The notes: a model not told the origin generated them from the sequence alone. A DNA stretch of 64,000 bases from Methylomonas subterranea (GCF_024505185.1 NZ_JANIBJ010000004.1:62001-126000); one strand, 5' to 3'; shown: positions 42,140 through 52,613, numbered from the stretch's first letter. Numbers and translations are program-made.

Positions 42140-44386
42140 ATGAACACAGAACAAAGCATGACGCGGGAGCAGGAACTGCGCTTATCCATTTTGGGTATGC
42201 GCTGCGCCGGTTGTATTGCCGCCGTGGAAACCGCGTTGCAAGGCGTGGCCGGCGTTAAAACGGTAAACGTCAATTTTGCCGATCACTCGGCCGTGGTAAC
42301 GGGAGCAGCGGAACCGGAGCAAATGAAACTGGCCTTGAAACAGGCCGGCTACGACGCGGCGGTAATGGAAGGTTTGGAAGATCCTGGCGAAGAGGAAAAG
42401 CAGGAAGAAGCGCGTTACCGGGATTTGATGCTGAAGGCCGCCGTGGCCGGTGCTTTGGGCGTGCCGTTGATGTTGGGCGCCCATCTGGACTGGTTTCCGA
42501 TGATGGGCACCGATGCGGGTACCGGATTTTGGACCAATGTGGCGTTGTTGACCCTAGCGGTGCTGTTTTATTCCGGCGGCCATTTTTTCACCAGCGCGGT
42601 CAAACTGCTGCGGGTCAAGCAGGCCAACATGGATACCCTGATAGCCTTGGGTACCGGCTCGGCTTGGTTGTATTCCTCCATCGTGATTGATTACTCCGAC
42701 CAACTGCCGTCCTTATCGAATCACGCATATTTCGAAGCCTCGGCGATTATTCTGGCATTCATCAATTTGGGCAGCGCGCTGGAAACCCGCGCCCGCGGCA
42801 AAACCTCGGCCGCCATTCGGGCCCTGATAGGGTTGCAACCCCGCACCGCGCGAGTGGTGCGGGACGGGCAGGAAATCGACATTCCCATCGAAGATGTTGG
42901 TTTGGGCGAAGTGCTGCGGGTTAGGCCCGGCGAGAAAATCGCCGTGGACGGGACCTTGTTGGAAGGTCATTCCAGCGTGGACGAATCCATGTTGACCGGC
43001 GAATCGCTGCCGGTGGAGAAAAGTCCGGGTAGCAGCGTGGCGGCCGGCACCATCAACCAGAACGGCAGCTTTTTGTTCAAGGCCACCCGGATCGGCCGCG
43101 ATACGGCCCTGGCGCAAATCATTTACAGCGTGCGGCAGGCGCAAAGTAGCAAGCCGGCGTTGGCCAGACTGGCCGATAAAATCTCGGCGGTTTTTGTGCC
43201 GACGGTAGTGGTTTTCTCGCTATTCACCTTTTTTGTCTGGCTGATCTTCGGACCCGACCCCGCCCTCGGTTACGCCTTCGTGACCTCGATGACGGTGCTG
43301 GTGATTGCCTGCCCCTGTGCCCTGGGGTTGGCGACGCCGATTTCGGTCATGGTGGCCGTGGGCCGGGCGGCTCAGATGGGTGTCTTGATCCGCAAGGGCG
43401 AAGCCCTGCAAACGGCGGGTAAATTGACCTGCCTGATCCTGGACAAAACCGGTACGGTAACGGTCGGAAAGCCCACCTTGTCCCAGGTTGTAGCGTTTGA
43501 AGGCTATACGGAAGACGAGGTGTTGCGACATGCCGCCAGCCTTGAGTCCGGTTCGGAACATCCGCTGGCGGCGGCGATATTGGCCGCCGCCGAAGAGCAA
43601 AAACTCAAGTTGGAAAAGGTCAGGAAATTCCAGGCCGTGGCCGGACATGGCATCACGGGATCGATAGACAAGCGTCTCTGGTTGTTCGGCAACGCGGCGC
43701 TGATGGCCGAGCACGATATCGGCATCGATGCTCATGCCGATACCATGGCCGAACTGGCGGGAAAAGGCCAAACGCCCATGCTGTTGGCGGTCGACAAAAC
43801 CCTGGTAGGCATCGTGGCGGTGGCCGACCCGATCAAGGCCGACTCGGCCGACGCGGTCCGCCGCTTAAAACAACGCGGCGTGCGGGTGTTGATGGTGACT
43901 GGCGACAACGAAATCACCGCCAAGGCTATTGCCGCTCAGGCGGGGATAAGCGAAGTTCGCGCGCAGGTGTTGCCGCAAGACAAGGCTGCCGTGGTCAAGG
44001 AACTGCAGAGCCGGGGCGAGAAGGTCGGCATGGTGGGGGATGGTATCAACGATGCGCCGGCCCTGGCGCAAGCCGACGTCGGCTTTGCGATTGGCACTGG
44101 CACCGATGTGGCAATCGAAAGCGCCGACGTGGTGTTGCTGCAAGGTTCGCTGATGAAAGTGCCGGAAGCCATGGCCTTGTCTTTGCTGACCGTTGCAAAC
44201 ATCAAACAAAATCTCTTGGGCGCGTTTTTTTACAACACCATCGGTATTCCGGTTGCGGCCGGTTTGCTATATCCCTTGTTCGGCATATTGTTGAATCCGA
44301 TGATAGCCGGGGCGGCCATGGCGATGTCGTCGGTTACGGTGGTCAGCAATGCCAACCGCTTGCGCTGGATCAAGCTGGACGAATGA
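42140..44386 (+). CDS. copA: copper-translocating P-type ATPase CopA
   Basis: The 748-residue P1B-ATPase has one N-terminal HMA domain (GMRCAGC, Cys22/Cys25), the transmembrane CPC at 391-393 ([12 protein letters not shown]), the phosphorylation motif DKTGT (435-439), the nucleotide-domain HP locus [10 protein letters not shown], and the hinge [26 protein letters not shown]. It exports Cu(I) from the cytoplasm. The MxxSS-type motif of the last helix ([16 protein letters not shown]) supports the P1B-1 subgroup. It is probably co-transcribed with the HMA protein. Confidence 0.93.
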   Translation: MNTEQSMTREQELRLSILGMRCAGCIAAVETALQGVAGVKTVNVNFADHSAVVTGAAEPEQMKLALKQAGYDAAVMEGLEDPGEEEKQEEARYRDLMLKAAVAGALGVPLMLGAHLDWFPMMGTDAGTGFWTNVALLTLAVLFYSGGHFFTSAVKLLRVKQANMDTLIALGTGSAWLYSSIVIDYSDQLPSLSNHAYFEASAIILAFINLGSALETRARGKTSAAIRALIGLQPRTARVVRDGQEIDIPIEDVGLGEVLRVRPGEKIAVDGTLLEGHSSVDESMLTGESLPVEKSPGSSVAAGTINQNGSFLFKATRIGRDTALAQIIYSVRQAQSSKPALARLADKISAVFVPTVVVFSLFTFFVWLIFGPDPALGYAFVTSMTVLVIACPCALGLATPISVMVAVGRAAQMGVLIRKGEALQTAGKLTCLILDKTGTVTVGKPTLSQVVAFEGYTEDEVLRHAASLESGSEHPLAAAILAAAEEQKLKLEKVRKFQAVAGHGITGSIDKRLWLFGNAALMAEHDIGIDAHADTMAELAGKGQTPMLLAVDKTLVGIVAVADPIKADSADAVRRLKQRGVRVLMVTGDNEITAKAIAAQAGISEVRAQVLPQDKAAVVKELQSRGEKVGMVGDGINDAPALAQADVGFAIGTGTDVAIESADVVLLQGSLMKVPEAMALSLLTVANIKQNLLGAFFYNTIGIPVAAGLLYPLFGILLNPMIAGAAMAMSSVTVVSNANRLRWIKLDE

Positions 44387-44897
44387 CGGATCAGACTTAT
44401 GCGCCGTAAACTTGGGAACGCGCGTGAAATAACTTTTACAAGGTTTTCCCCTCCCTTCGGAGGCTGTCGTAAAAGGTAGGCCGGCTGAATGTAATGAAGC
44501 CCAACATTCTGATTTTGTTGGGTTAAGCTGCGCTAACCCAACCTATATTTCGACTTAACGACAGCGTCCTGAGGGAGAAGGGATTGATCGGCTTTTACGG
44601 CAGACTCCTTCGGGAAAGGCTGAGGGAATTAAATGCCAAAGTTATAAGGTTTGCATTCCTTATCCCGTTTGAATGTTTTTGTTTCGCTTGTCGGTTTTTC
44701 CTTAGACATCGGTTTCGCTGGTATTGGCGGTCATGCCGGCGAACAATCTTTCCGCAATCGCTCTCCCACCATCAGCGCGGCAGTGTTTTGTCCTTCAACC
44801 TCGGTCTGATTCTGATTAGGTTCTAATGTTACAATAGGCGGTTTTACGCCCGGCCGGGTGCGGCACGGGAGAACGTTGAATCAAACTGTGGTCGTTT
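44387..44897. other. intergenic region without a supported gene, containing one repeat element
   Basis: This is about 510 bases between copA and gnnA. The first half carries the palindromic element at 44463-44565. The rest has no credible ORF (one 80-codon frame at 44584 lacks a ribosome site and any recognisable feature) and probably contains the gnnA promoter. Confidence 0.5.
44463..44565. repeat. MITE-like palindromic element
   Basis: Terminal 8-bp inverted repeats GCTGTCGT (44463-44470) and ACGACAGC (44558-44565) enclose a hairpin GTTGGGTTA...TAACCCAAC (44517-44542). No coding capacity is visible. The inner hairpin is a dispersed-repeat type. Confidence 0.5.
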
Positions 44898-45836
44898 ATG
44901 AGTAAACTGAAGTGTGCCGTGATAGGCGCGGGCTATTTGGGGAAGTTTCATGCAGAGAAATATGCGACGTTAAAGGATTGCGAATTGGTGGCCGTGGTTG
45001 ACGTTAACCGGGAGGCTGCCGAACAAGTTGCCCAGCTATACGGCGCGCAAGCCATGACGGACTATCAATCCCTGCTTGGCCAAATTGATGCGGTGAGCAT
45101 CGTGGTTCCGACCAGTTTGCATCATCAGGTGTCGCGAGATTTTCTATGGGCCGGCACCCATGTTCTGGTGGAAAAGCCGATCACGGTAACCGTGGAAGAA
45201 GCCGACGAGCTGATTGCGATTGCCAAGGAAAAAAATGTCATCCTGCAGGTGGGGCACCTGGAGCGTTTCAATCCCGCCGTGGCCGGCTTGGAAAAAATGG
45301 AAGACAAGCCGCTGTTTATCGAGTCGCACCGTTTATCGCCGTTTAACCCGCGCGCCAACGACGTCAGCGTGGTGCTGGATTTGATGATACACGACATCGA
45401 CATCATCCTGGCCTTGGTCGGTTCCGAAGTGGAACGCATCGATGCCAGCGGCACCTCGGTCTTGACTCAAGGCACCGATATCGCCAACGCCCGCATTACC
45501 TTCCAAAACGGCTGCGTGGCCAACGTCACCGCCAGCCGGATCAGCATGAAAATGGAACGCAAAATGCGCATGTTCCGGCCTTGCTCCTATGTTTCGGTGG
45601 ATTTTCAGAATCGGGTGCTGATCAAGCACAGAACCGGCGAAAAAGAGATGTTTCCGGGCATACCGGAAATCGTCACCGAAGAATCGGTATTCGAATCGGG
45701 CGATGCCTTGCTGGAAGAAATCAAACATTTTGTACATTGCGTAAAAACCGGCGAAAATCCGCTGGTACCGGGCGAAGCCGGCCGGAAGGCCTTGGCCACC
45801 GCCATCGAAATCACTAAATTCCTCAAACACGGATAA
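44898..45836 (+). CDS. gnnA: Gfo/Idh/MocA oxidoreductase, probable UDP-N-acetylglucosamine 3-dehydrogenase (GnnA)
   Basis: The 312-residue protein has the N-terminal Rossmann motif VIGAGYLGKFHAEKY, the dinucleotide-side EKPITVTVEEAD with its catalytic Lys, and the C-terminal substrate domain HLERFNPAVAGLE, LMIHDIDIILALVG. It fits GnnA, which oxidises carbon 3 of UDP-GlcNAc, the first step toward UDP-2-acetamido-3-amino-3-deoxyglucose. The call rests largely on its neighbours: an aminotransferase and lpxB, the same set known from Acidithiobacillus, where gnnA and gnnB lie between lpxA and lpxB. Here copA lies upstream in place of lpxA. Confidence 0.82.
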   Translation: MSKLKCAVIGAGYLGKFHAEKYATLKDCELVAVVDVNREAAEQVAQLYGAQAMTDYQSLLGQIDAVSIVVPTSLHHQVSRDFLWAGTHVLVEKPITVTVEEADELIAIAKEKNVILQVGHLERFNPAVAGLEKMEDKPLFIESHRLSPFNPRANDVSVVLDLMIHDIDIILALVGSEVERIDASGTSVLTQGTDIANARITFQNGCVANVTASRISMKMERKMRMFRPCSYVSVDFQNRVLIKHRTGEKEMFPGIPEIVTEESVFESGDALLEEIKHFVHCVKTGENPLVPGEAGRKALATAIEITKFLKHG

Positions 45837-45849
45837 GGGCAGTAGCGAT

Positions 45850-46944
45850 ATGATCCCCATGGTCAATTTAAAGGCGCAATACGCCGACATTCAAGACGAA
45901 ATCCTGGGAGGCTTTGCCGAAACCCTGGACAACTGCGCCTTCATACTTGGTCCCAATGTGCAAGCCTTCGAAAAAGAGGCGGCCCAGTACCTTGGGGTCA
46001 AACATGCCATCGGTTGCGCGTCCGGAACCGACGCATTGCATCTGGCCTTGCTGGCGGCCGGCATAGGCCGGGGCGATGAAGTCATCACCAGCGCCTTCAC
46101 TTTTATCGCCACCGCCGAGGCCATCAAATACGTGGGAGCCACGCCGGTATTCGTGGATATCGATCCGGCCACCTTCAACATTACGCCGGAAAACATCCTG
46201 AATGCGATTACGCCGAAAACCAAGGCGGTGATGCCGGTGCATTTGTTTGGCCAACCGGCCGATCTGCCTGCCATCAAGGCCATTTGCGACAGACACGGTT
46301 TGAAGTTGATCGAGGACTGCGCCCAATCCTTCGGCGCCACGGTCAACAATCAGCAAACCGGCAGTTTCGGGCACGCGGCCGGATTCAGTTTCTTTCCCAG
46401 CAAAAATCTGGGCTGTTTTGGCGACGGCGGTCTGGTAACCACCCACTGCGACGAGACGGCGGCCAAAATCAGGCAATACCGCAATCACGGCTCCGACGTG
46501 CGTTATTACCACGACGTGGTGGGCTACAACAGCCGGCTGGACGAATTGCAGGCGGTGGTGCTGCGGGCTAAATTGAAGCGTATCGATCAATACAACGCCG
46601 CCCGCCGGCACGCCGCGCATTTATATTCAGAACTAATGGCGGATTTGCCGCTGACGACGCCTTATGAAGACGGCGTCGGCGTGCACGTCTATCACCAATA
46701 CACCTTGTTGTGCGAGCGTCGCGACGAGGTGATGAAGGCGTTGCAAGACCGGCAAATCGCTTGCGCTGTCTATTATCCGGTGCCCTTGCATCAACAAAAC
46801 GTATTCAAGGACGAATGCGCCGGTCTGTCGCTGCCGGTGACCGAATCGGTAGCCGCTCGCTGCTTCTCGCTGCCGATTTGCGCCAATCTGAGTGATGAAA
46901 CCGTCAAACAAATAGTCGGCGTGATTCGCGGCGTATTTCAATAA
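45850..46944 (+). CDS. gnnB: DegT/DnrJ/EryC1-family aminotransferase, probable GnnB
   Basis: The 364-residue sugar aminotransferase has ASGTDALHLALLAAG, the VIEDCAQSFGATVNN segment and the PLP lysine in FFPSKNLGCFGDGG. As GnnB it would transaminate the 3-keto-UDP-GlcNAc made by GnnA. The product gives lipid A an amide-linked acyl chain at position 3, replacing the ester. It starts 13 bases after gnnA. MVNLKAQYADIQDE at the second ATG is an alternative start. Confidence 0.85.
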   Translation: MIPMVNLKAQYADIQDEILGGFAETLDNCAFILGPNVQAFEKEAAQYLGVKHAIGCASGTDALHLALLAAGIGRGDEVITSAFTFIATAEAIKYVGATPVFVDIDPATFNITPENILNAITPKTKAVMPVHLFGQPADLPAIKAICDRHGLKLIEDCAQSFGATVNNQQTGSFGHAAGFSFFPSKNLGCFGDGGLVTTHCDETAAKIRQYRNHGSDVRYYHDVVGYNSRLDELQAVVLRAKLKRIDQYNAARRHAAHLYSELMADLPLTTPYEDGVGVHVYHQYTLLCERRDEVMKALQDRQIACAVYYPVPLHQQNVFKDECAGLSLPVTESVAARCFSLPICANLSDETVKQIVGVIRGVFQ

Positions 46945-46946
46945 AT

Positions 46947-47010
46947 GTAGGGTGGCTTACGCTACAGCCCTCTGATTACTCCATGGCGGATTACGCAACG
47001 CTAATCCGCC
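46947..47010. repeat. dispersed hairpin repeat between gnnB and lpxB
   Basis: GTAGGGTGGCTTACGC is followed by the hairpin GGCGGATT...AATCCGCC (46985-46992 and 47003-47010). It is a common methylotroph-type intergenic repeat unit, here inside a probable operon. Confidence 0.45.
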
Positions 47011-47030
47011 CCACGTGAATCCAATTTTCG

Positions 47031-48212
47031 ATGTCCGCCGTCAACTCTCCCTACACCGTACTTTTCAGCGCCGGCGAATCTTCCGGCGATCAGCACGCCG
47101 CCCACATGTTTCAGGAATTGCAAAAACAGTGTCCGGCCATTCGCGGCCAGGGCATGGGCGGAAGCAAAATGCGCCGGGCCGGCATCGATATCCGTTTCGA
47201 CTCGTCCGATATCGGCGTGATTGGTCTGGTGGAAATCCTCAAGCATTACGGCGAGATTCGCCGCGCCCTGAGGCTGATGAAACAAATCGTCGCCGACGAA
47301 AAGCCGGATTTGCTGGTTTGCGTTGATTACAAGGAGTTCAATCTGAAGCTGGCGCAATTCGCCAAGCGCCGGGGCGTGAAAGTGTTGTTTTACGTCAGTC
47401 CGCAAGTTTGGGCCTGGCGGCCTGGGCGGGTGGAAACCTACGGCAAGGCCATAGACATGATGGCGGTGATTTTTCCGTTCGAAACCGCTTATTACGACGC
47501 CAAGAACGTACCGGTACGTTACGTCGGCCATCCGTCGGTCGATAAGGTCCAGCCCCTACGCGACAGACCGGCCGACTTCGAATTGTTCGGTCTGGATACC
47601 GGTCGCCCGGTGGTGGGCCTGTTGCCCGGCAGCCGCGCCAACGAAATCAAACGCATGTTGCCGGTCATGCTGGAGGCGGTCGCTCTGCTGGCCAAGCGTT
47701 TTCCGGAATTGCAATTCCTGCTGCCGCAGGCCGATTCCGTTTCCGACGAGGTGATGCAGAGTTATCTGCGGGATTTTGCCGTACCGGTCAAAATCGTCAA
47801 ACAGCAAGCCTACGACGCCATTCAATGTTGCAATGCGGTAATGACCACCTCCGGCACCGCCTCGCTGGAAATTGCCCTGTTACAGGTGCCCATGCTGATC
47901 GCCTACCGCCTGTCGCCGTTTACCTACTGGCTGGGCAAGCAATTGGTGCACATACCTTACATTGGCTTGCCCAACATCATCGCCGGCAAGGCCATCGTCA
48001 AGGAATTGATACAGGACGCCGTCAGCGCGGAAAATCTGGCCGCCGAGATCGAAAGTCTGCTGTTCGACACCGACTACCGCCACAGTGTGCTGACTGAACT
48101 ACGGCGGGTCAAGACTTTGTTGGGCGAGGGCGGCGGTTCGAAAAACATGGCGGATCTGGCGTTGGAGATGTTGCTTAAACAAGTTCCGGAATCCGGAATC
48201 TCAGCCGAATAA
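47031..48212 (+). CDS. lpxB: lipid-A-disaccharide synthase
   Basis: The 393-residue protein starts with the LpxB pattern LFSAGESSGDQHAAHMFQEL and has VDYKEFNLKLAQFAK, FYVSPQVWAWRPGRV and TTSGTASLEIALLQVPM. It joins UDP-diacylglucosamine and lipid X to form the lipid A disaccharide on the cytoplasmic membrane. With gnnA and gnnB just upstream, the acceptor and donor are probably diamino sugars. The length is standard. Confidence 0.95.
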   Translation: MSAVNSPYTVLFSAGESSGDQHAAHMFQELQKQCPAIRGQGMGGSKMRRAGIDIRFDSSDIGVIGLVEILKHYGEIRRALRLMKQIVADEKPDLLVCVDYKEFNLKLAQFAKRRGVKVLFYVSPQVWAWRPGRVETYGKAIDMMAVIFPFETAYYDAKNVPVRYVGHPSVDKVQPLRDRPADFELFGLDTGRPVVGLLPGSRANEIKRMLPVMLEAVALLAKRFPELQFLLPQADSVSDEVMQSYLRDFAVPVKIVKQQAYDAIQCCNAVMTTSGTASLEIALLQVPMLIAYRLSPFTYWLGKQLVHIPYIGLPNIIAGKAIVKELIQDAVSAENLAAEIESLLFDTDYRHSVLTELRRVKTLLGEGGGSKNMADLALEMLLKQVPESGISAE

Positions 48213-48444
48213 TGCCTTTCATGCCATAGGCCGCCATCAATTGGCGCCGCCGCAGTTATAAAACCGCCACATCCACCCATCGCCGCGATCCGGACGGTTC
48301 GTTTTCAATTCGGCAAATTTCTAAAATAACGCACTGAAGCTTGCTGTAAATATTGGACGGTGATGCGAGTGTCCTGAATGATTGACCGCGAAACTACTCT
48401 GAAGGCCATGCTTGGATTGACGCATAGCCGGGTTCGTAAGCTCT

Positions 48445-49188
48445 TCATCGCCAATGCGCGTCGCTCCTACATGTCGCCATAAAAATTACCGATGCGGGCT
48501 GCAGAGTTTCGGGATGGAGCGGTTCGCGCGTTTCAAATAATTCAAGCCCGGATTCTTGAAATAAGGCTCGCCAGGATTCCAGGGTTCTGAAGTACCAAGG
48601 CGCGGGATCTTTAAATCGCTCGTTAAATCCTTGCCAACTGCCTGGCCGCCAACCGTCCCGATAGGGTAGGTCTCCGCATGCGGCAAGCGGGTGTAGGGTT
48701 TGCACGATAAGCATGCCTCCACTATTGAGTAAGGATGGGATTTGTCGGAATAAACACGATACGGATTCGTTGCCCAGCAACGAGAAATTACACACCACCG
48801 CATCGAAACATTCGTTCAGATAACGCTGGGACAGGTCTTGATATGAAGCTACTTTAAATCGTCCGGCGTATGCCTGCCGGGCGCGGTTTATAAATTCAGG
48901 CAGGGCATCGATACCCAATGCATCAATACCGAAATTGTGTAAGGCACCGACCAGCCAGCCTTCCCCGCAACCGGCGTCAAGAACCGACTTGGGTGCGATG
49001 CTCATGACGGCTTCCAGTATGGCTCGGTCAGTAATCAAAACCCTGCTTTCGACTTCACCAAGCCGCACCGCTTCTGTCCAAGCGGCAACATTCTTTTTCC
49101 AGGCCGCCAGTATCCTTTGTTCGGCAAGGTTTTGCCCGGATGGGTTTTGCCGGTTCAAACGGAATGCCCCCGTTTGATATTGAGACAA
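48445..49188 (-). CDS. class I SAM-dependent methyltransferase
   Basis: The 247-residue protein has motif I VLDAGCGEGWLVGAL, LGIDALPEFINRAR (motif II), FDAVVCNFSLLGNESV and a C-terminal WRALFQESGLELFETREP. The substrate is unknown; the overall arrangement resembles small-molecule or tRNA methyltransferases. Its start overlaps the recC end by 34 bases, so it may be co-transcribed with recC. Confidence 0.85.
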   Translation of the reverse strand: MSQYQTGAFRLNRQNPSGQNLAEQRILAAWKKNVAAWTEAVRLGEVESRVLITDRAILEAVMSIAPKSVLDAGCGEGWLVGALHNFGIDALGIDALPEFINRARQAYAGRFKVASYQDLSQRYLNECFDAVVCNFSLLGNESVSCLFRQIPSLLNSGGMLIVQTLHPLAACGDLPYRDGWRPGSWQGFNERFKDPAPWYFRTLESWRALFQESGLELFETREPLHPETLQPASVIFMATCRSDAHWR

Positions 49189-52100
49189 AGCGGCCGGTAC
49201 AGCAGGTTCGCCCAGTGTTCGAAATTCGCGGCATCGGATGGATACAAACTGGCGAAGTCGGGGAAAAAACGGCCCAGATAAGGATCGAAATCGACTTCAC
49301 CAGAATTCCATTCGTCGCCGTCGTATTGGGTTTGAGCGGTTTCCGTAGCTTTATCTTCCGGAGCGTTCAGCCAAGCGAAGGCCGTGCGGCAGGCCACCGG
49401 CAGCGGTGCCCGCATGCCTTGCAACCAAGCTTCCAGCAAGCTCTGCAAACAGGCCAAGGCTTGTTCTTGCGGTAGCGCTTGAATCGAAATAATGCCGTCG
49501 GCGGCGGCAATCAAGCTTTGCACCGGTAAGCCGTCGGCGCAGGCGGCCAGATGTTGCAGCCAGGGCAGGATCAGTCTGTGGAATTGAATCAGGTCTTTTT
49601 TTACCAGCGATTGGGCGGTCAAGCCGAGCAAAGCGCGGCTGTCGGCCGTATCGCCTTGGCATAAATGGCTGAGGCCGGCGGCCAATTGCACGTTTATGCC
49701 GCCGGCAAGCTTAAAGCTCAGTTCGATATGGCGCGGATGCATCCGCAACGGCCATGGTTCCATCAATGTCAGATAGTGGCGCCAGGCAGCGGCGACGGGG
49801 GTGGCGATGCCGGCGAAAGCGGTTTCGGCAAAGCCGCCCAAGGGTAGGGCGCCCTTGCCGCTTAATTCGGTCAGTTGTTGTTGAAAAAAATCTTCCAGGT
49901 CGGCCGGTTGGCGATTTTGCAAGGCCGCCAGCAGTTCCGTGCCGTGGATGTGATACTGCAAGCCGTCGAAACCGAAGGGCTCGTTGTCCTCGCTGGTGAA
50001 GTCATGGCGGTCGAAACTGAATTTCAGGCTGTGCTGGCAATAGCTTTTGACCGGCGCCGCGAGGAAGCGCGCCAGTGCTTCCGGATTCAGCGATAGGGAT
50101 TGATCCCCGCCATCGAAGGCTTCCCGGCTGATCTCTCGGTCCGGCGACGGCTGGAACCATTCCCGCGCATGGGTGAATAGGCGCGGGTCGCGGCCGGCCT
50201 TGATGTAGTCCGGGCTGAAGGGTTGCAAGGGGTGTTCCAGCGTCAGCGCTTCCAACAGCTTTTGCCCTTCCGGCAGGCTGAAGCTCTGTTGCAGAAAATC
50301 CCGCAACTGGGCGATCAACACCGAGGGCGGTCGCGCGCTGTTGTCGCGGATGCCGCGACCTATCCAACTGATATACAACTGCTGTCTGGCCGACAGCAAG
50401 GCTTCCAGAAGCAGGTATTGGTCGTCCTGCCGCCGCGAGCGGTCGCCGGGCCGGTATTGGCCGCGTTGGCTCATCAGGTCGAAGCCGTGCGGGTATTGGC
50501 TGCGCGGGTAGTCGCCGTCGTTCATGCCCAGCAAACAAATCACCCTGAATGGGATGGCCCGCATCGGCATCAAGGTGCAGAAATTGACCCGCCCGCCGAG
50601 GAAACGCTGTTGCAGATTGGGCTGGTCCACCGCCGCCAGCCAAGCTTCGCGCACCACGTTCAACGGCAAAACGTCGTTGGCGCCGCAGCCGCCTTGCCGG
50701 CAGGCCTGATGCCAGTTAGCCAAGGCAATTTGCAAGGTATCCAGGGTTTTGCGGTCGGGCTCCTGGTCGGCCGAAAAAAAGTCGGCCAGCAGTTCGGTCA
50801 GGGTTTCCAGCCAGTTATCGGCGCTTTTCTGTTGCTCCAGGCTGCCGGCGTATGTTTCCAGCGTATCCAGGATGTGGCACAAGTGGCCCAGCCATTGCGC
50901 ATCCAATCCGCCGATTTCCGGGTAGGGTTCTATGCCGTTGAAGGCCGCTCCGGCACCCACCGCGTAACCCAGCAGCATGCGGCGTAAGCCGAATTGCCAG
51001 GTGTTGGCGCCGAAGCCGGCCGGCATCTGCGCCGCTCGGGCGCGTTGTTCGGCATTCAGGCCCCAGCGGATGCCGGCTTGCTCCAGCCATTGGTGAATTT
51101 TGGGGATGGCGGTTTCGTCCAGGCCGAAGCGCCGCCGCAAGGCCGGGACTTCCAACAGCCCCAAAAATTCGCTGACGGTGAAGCGCGATTCCGGCAAATG
51201 CAACAGCGTTTCCACGGCGACCAGCAGCGGATTTTCGCCGCGTTGTTGTTGGTCGGTCAGACTGAACGGAATATGGCGCGGATCGTCGGTTGTCATCTGG
51301 CCGAACACGGCGCGGATATGCGGCGCGTATTGGTTGATATCCGGCACCATGACGATAATGTCGCGCGGATGGAGTTTGTCGCCGGCTTGCTCGGCGGCAT
51401 TGAAGCGGGCCAGCAGTTGGTCGTGCAATATTTCCACTTCCCGCTGCGGGCCGTGGGCGATATGAAAAGCCAGCGAATCGTCGACCCGCTCCAGCAACTC
51501 GGTTTGTTCCGGTACCGGCTCCAGATCCAGAATGCTTTGCTGCAGGCGTTGCAGCAGGCTGCGCCGGCCTTCGGCGCCGTAATCCTCGAACAAATCGATT
51601 TTGTGGTCCGGCCACTGCCAGCCGGCGTAGGCTTGGGTTTCGTCGAAATGGTCCAGCAGGCGGATGTAGTCGCGGCCCTGCTTGCCCCAGGCCGCCAACA
51701 GCGGGTTGGCATGCAGATGCAGTTGTTCAGGGGGCAAGCCGGCGGCCATGCCGGTTTTGTAGCGTTGCCGCCGGCGTTGGGCTTTTAACAAATCCTTATC
51801 TTCTATGATGTCGGCCCAATAATGCCGACAGGGGTTGTGTACGAACAACACGATCTGGCAAAACTTACCCAGACTGGCCAGCACTTCCAGCGATTGTCGA
51901 GGCAGCGACGACAGGCCGAACAGCACGATGCGGCGCGGTATGCCGGCCGGCGGACGGTCGAGTTGTTCGATATCGACCATGAATTGGGCATGCACCGAGG
52001 CCCGGCTGGCAAAGAGGTTGTGCTCGCTACCCAGGTCGTCCAATACCGCCCGCCACAGCTGCGCCTGCCAGCTTTGCCGATCCGCCAGCGGGCTGGCTTC

Positions 52101-52613
52101 GCCGCGCGCGTCGCGCAAGATGTCCCGGCCGCCGGCCCAATCGGCTATCCAGTCGGAACGGTAGACTTGGTATTGGTCGAACAGATCGGCCAGTTGTTCG
52201 GCCAGTTGAAAGCGCTTGCGTGCGTCGGGATCGTGCCGCAGAAAGTGTGCCAGAGTCTCGAAACCGGCTTGCCGAATCAAAGCCGGCAGCAAGCGGTACA
52301 AGCGCCAAGTCAGCGGAGCCTTGGCCAAGGGTTGCTGCTTGGGAATCTGCGAACCCACTACCGCCCGGTAGACGCCCCAGATAAACAGCGACGGCAGTTG
52401 AATTTGCATGGCGGCGGCGATGCCGAGGGCGCTGTTTTGCGCCAGACTTTGTTTCAACCATTGACCCATGCCGTTGCTTTGCACCAGCAAGACTTCGTTT
52501 TCAAGCGGTGTCAGCGGGTATTGGCGCAGCCAGTACTCCAGTACGTCCCGCAAGGTTTCCAATTGGTTGGAATGAATGACGGCGATGCCGCTGTCCAGGT
52601 TTCGGCTGATCAA
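49155..52613 (-). CDS. recC: exodeoxyribonuclease V subunit RecC
   Basis: The 1152-residue protein is a full-length RecC. Recognisable segments include VLLVQSNGMGQWLKQSLAQ near the start, LRHDPDARKRFQLAEQLADLFDQYQVYRSDWI, IVMVPDINQYAPHIRAVFG, GGRVNFCTLMPMRAIPFRVICLLGMNDGDYPR and the C-terminal domain with EALARFLAAPVKSY. RecC recognises Chi and helps RecBCD unwind and resect DNA ends. recB and recD are not in the window; only a lipoprotein gene precedes recC. Confidence 0.95.
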   Translation of the reverse strand: MISRNLDSGIAVIHSNQLETLRDVLEYWLRQYPLTPLENEVLLVQSNGMGQWLKQSLAQNSALGIAAAMQIQLPSLFIWGVYRAVVGSQIPKQQPLAKAPLTWRLYRLLPALIRQAGFETLAHFLRHDPDARKRFQLAEQLADLFDQYQVYRSDWIADWAGGRDILRDARGEASPLADRQSWQAQLWRAVLDDLGSEHNLFASRASVHAQFMVDIEQLDRPPAGIPRRIVLFGLSSLPRQSLEVLASLGKFCQIVLFVHNPCRHYWADIIEDKDLLKAQRRRQRYKTGMAAGLPPEQLHLHANPLLAAWGKQGRDYIRLLDHFDETQAYAGWQWPDHKIDLFEDYGAEGRRSLLQRLQQSILDLEPVPEQTELLERVDDSLAFHIAHGPQREVEILHDQLLARFNAAEQAGDKLHPRDIIVMVPDINQYAPHIRAVFGQMTTDDPRHIPFSLTDQQQRGENPLLVAVETLLHLPESRFTVSEFLGLLEVPALRRRFGLDETAIPKIHQWLEQAGIRWGLNAEQRARAAQMPAGFGANTWQFGLRRMLLGYAVGAGAAFNGIEPYPEIGGLDAQWLGHLCHILDTLETYAGSLEQQKSADNWLETLTELLADFFSADQEPDRKTLDTLQIALANWHQACRQGGCGANDVLPLNVVREAWLAAVDQPNLQQRFLGGRVNFCTLMPMRAIPFRVICLLGMNDGDYPRSQYPHGFDLMSQRGQYRPGDRSRRQDDQYLLLEALLSARQQLYISWIGRGIRDNSARPPSVLIAQLRDFLQQSFSLPEGQKLLEALTLEHPLQPFSPDYIKAGRDPRLFTHAREWFQPSPDREISREAFDGGDQSLSLNPEALARFLAAPVKSYCQHSLKFSFDRHDFTSEDNEPFGFDGLQYHIHGTELLAALQNRQPADLEDFFQQQLTELSGKGALPLGGFAETAFAGIATPVAAAWRHYLTLMEPWPLRMHPRHIELSFKLAGGINVQLAAGLSHLCQGDTADSRALLGLTAQSLVKKDLIQFHRLILPWLQHLAACADGLPVQSLIAAADGIISIQALPQEQALACLQSLLEAWLQGMRAPLPVACRTAFAWLNAPEDKATETAQTQYDGDEWNSGEVDFDPYLGRFFPDFASLYPSDAANFEHWANLLYRPLCLNIKRGHSV

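Noticed and set aside
41755-42273. 172-codon minus-strand frame opposite the copper chaperone gene
   Set aside because: The plus strand has a clear HMA domain with a ribosome site, and the minus frame has neither a family nor a start signal.
44584-44826. 80-codon plus-strand frame between copA and gnnA
   Set aside because: No ribosome site, start at a non-ATG codon, Arg- and Phe-rich translation and no recognisable motif.
48378-48482. 34-codon ORF between lpxB and the methyltransferase
   Set aside because: No ribosome site and no family resemblance, and the length is within chance expectation.
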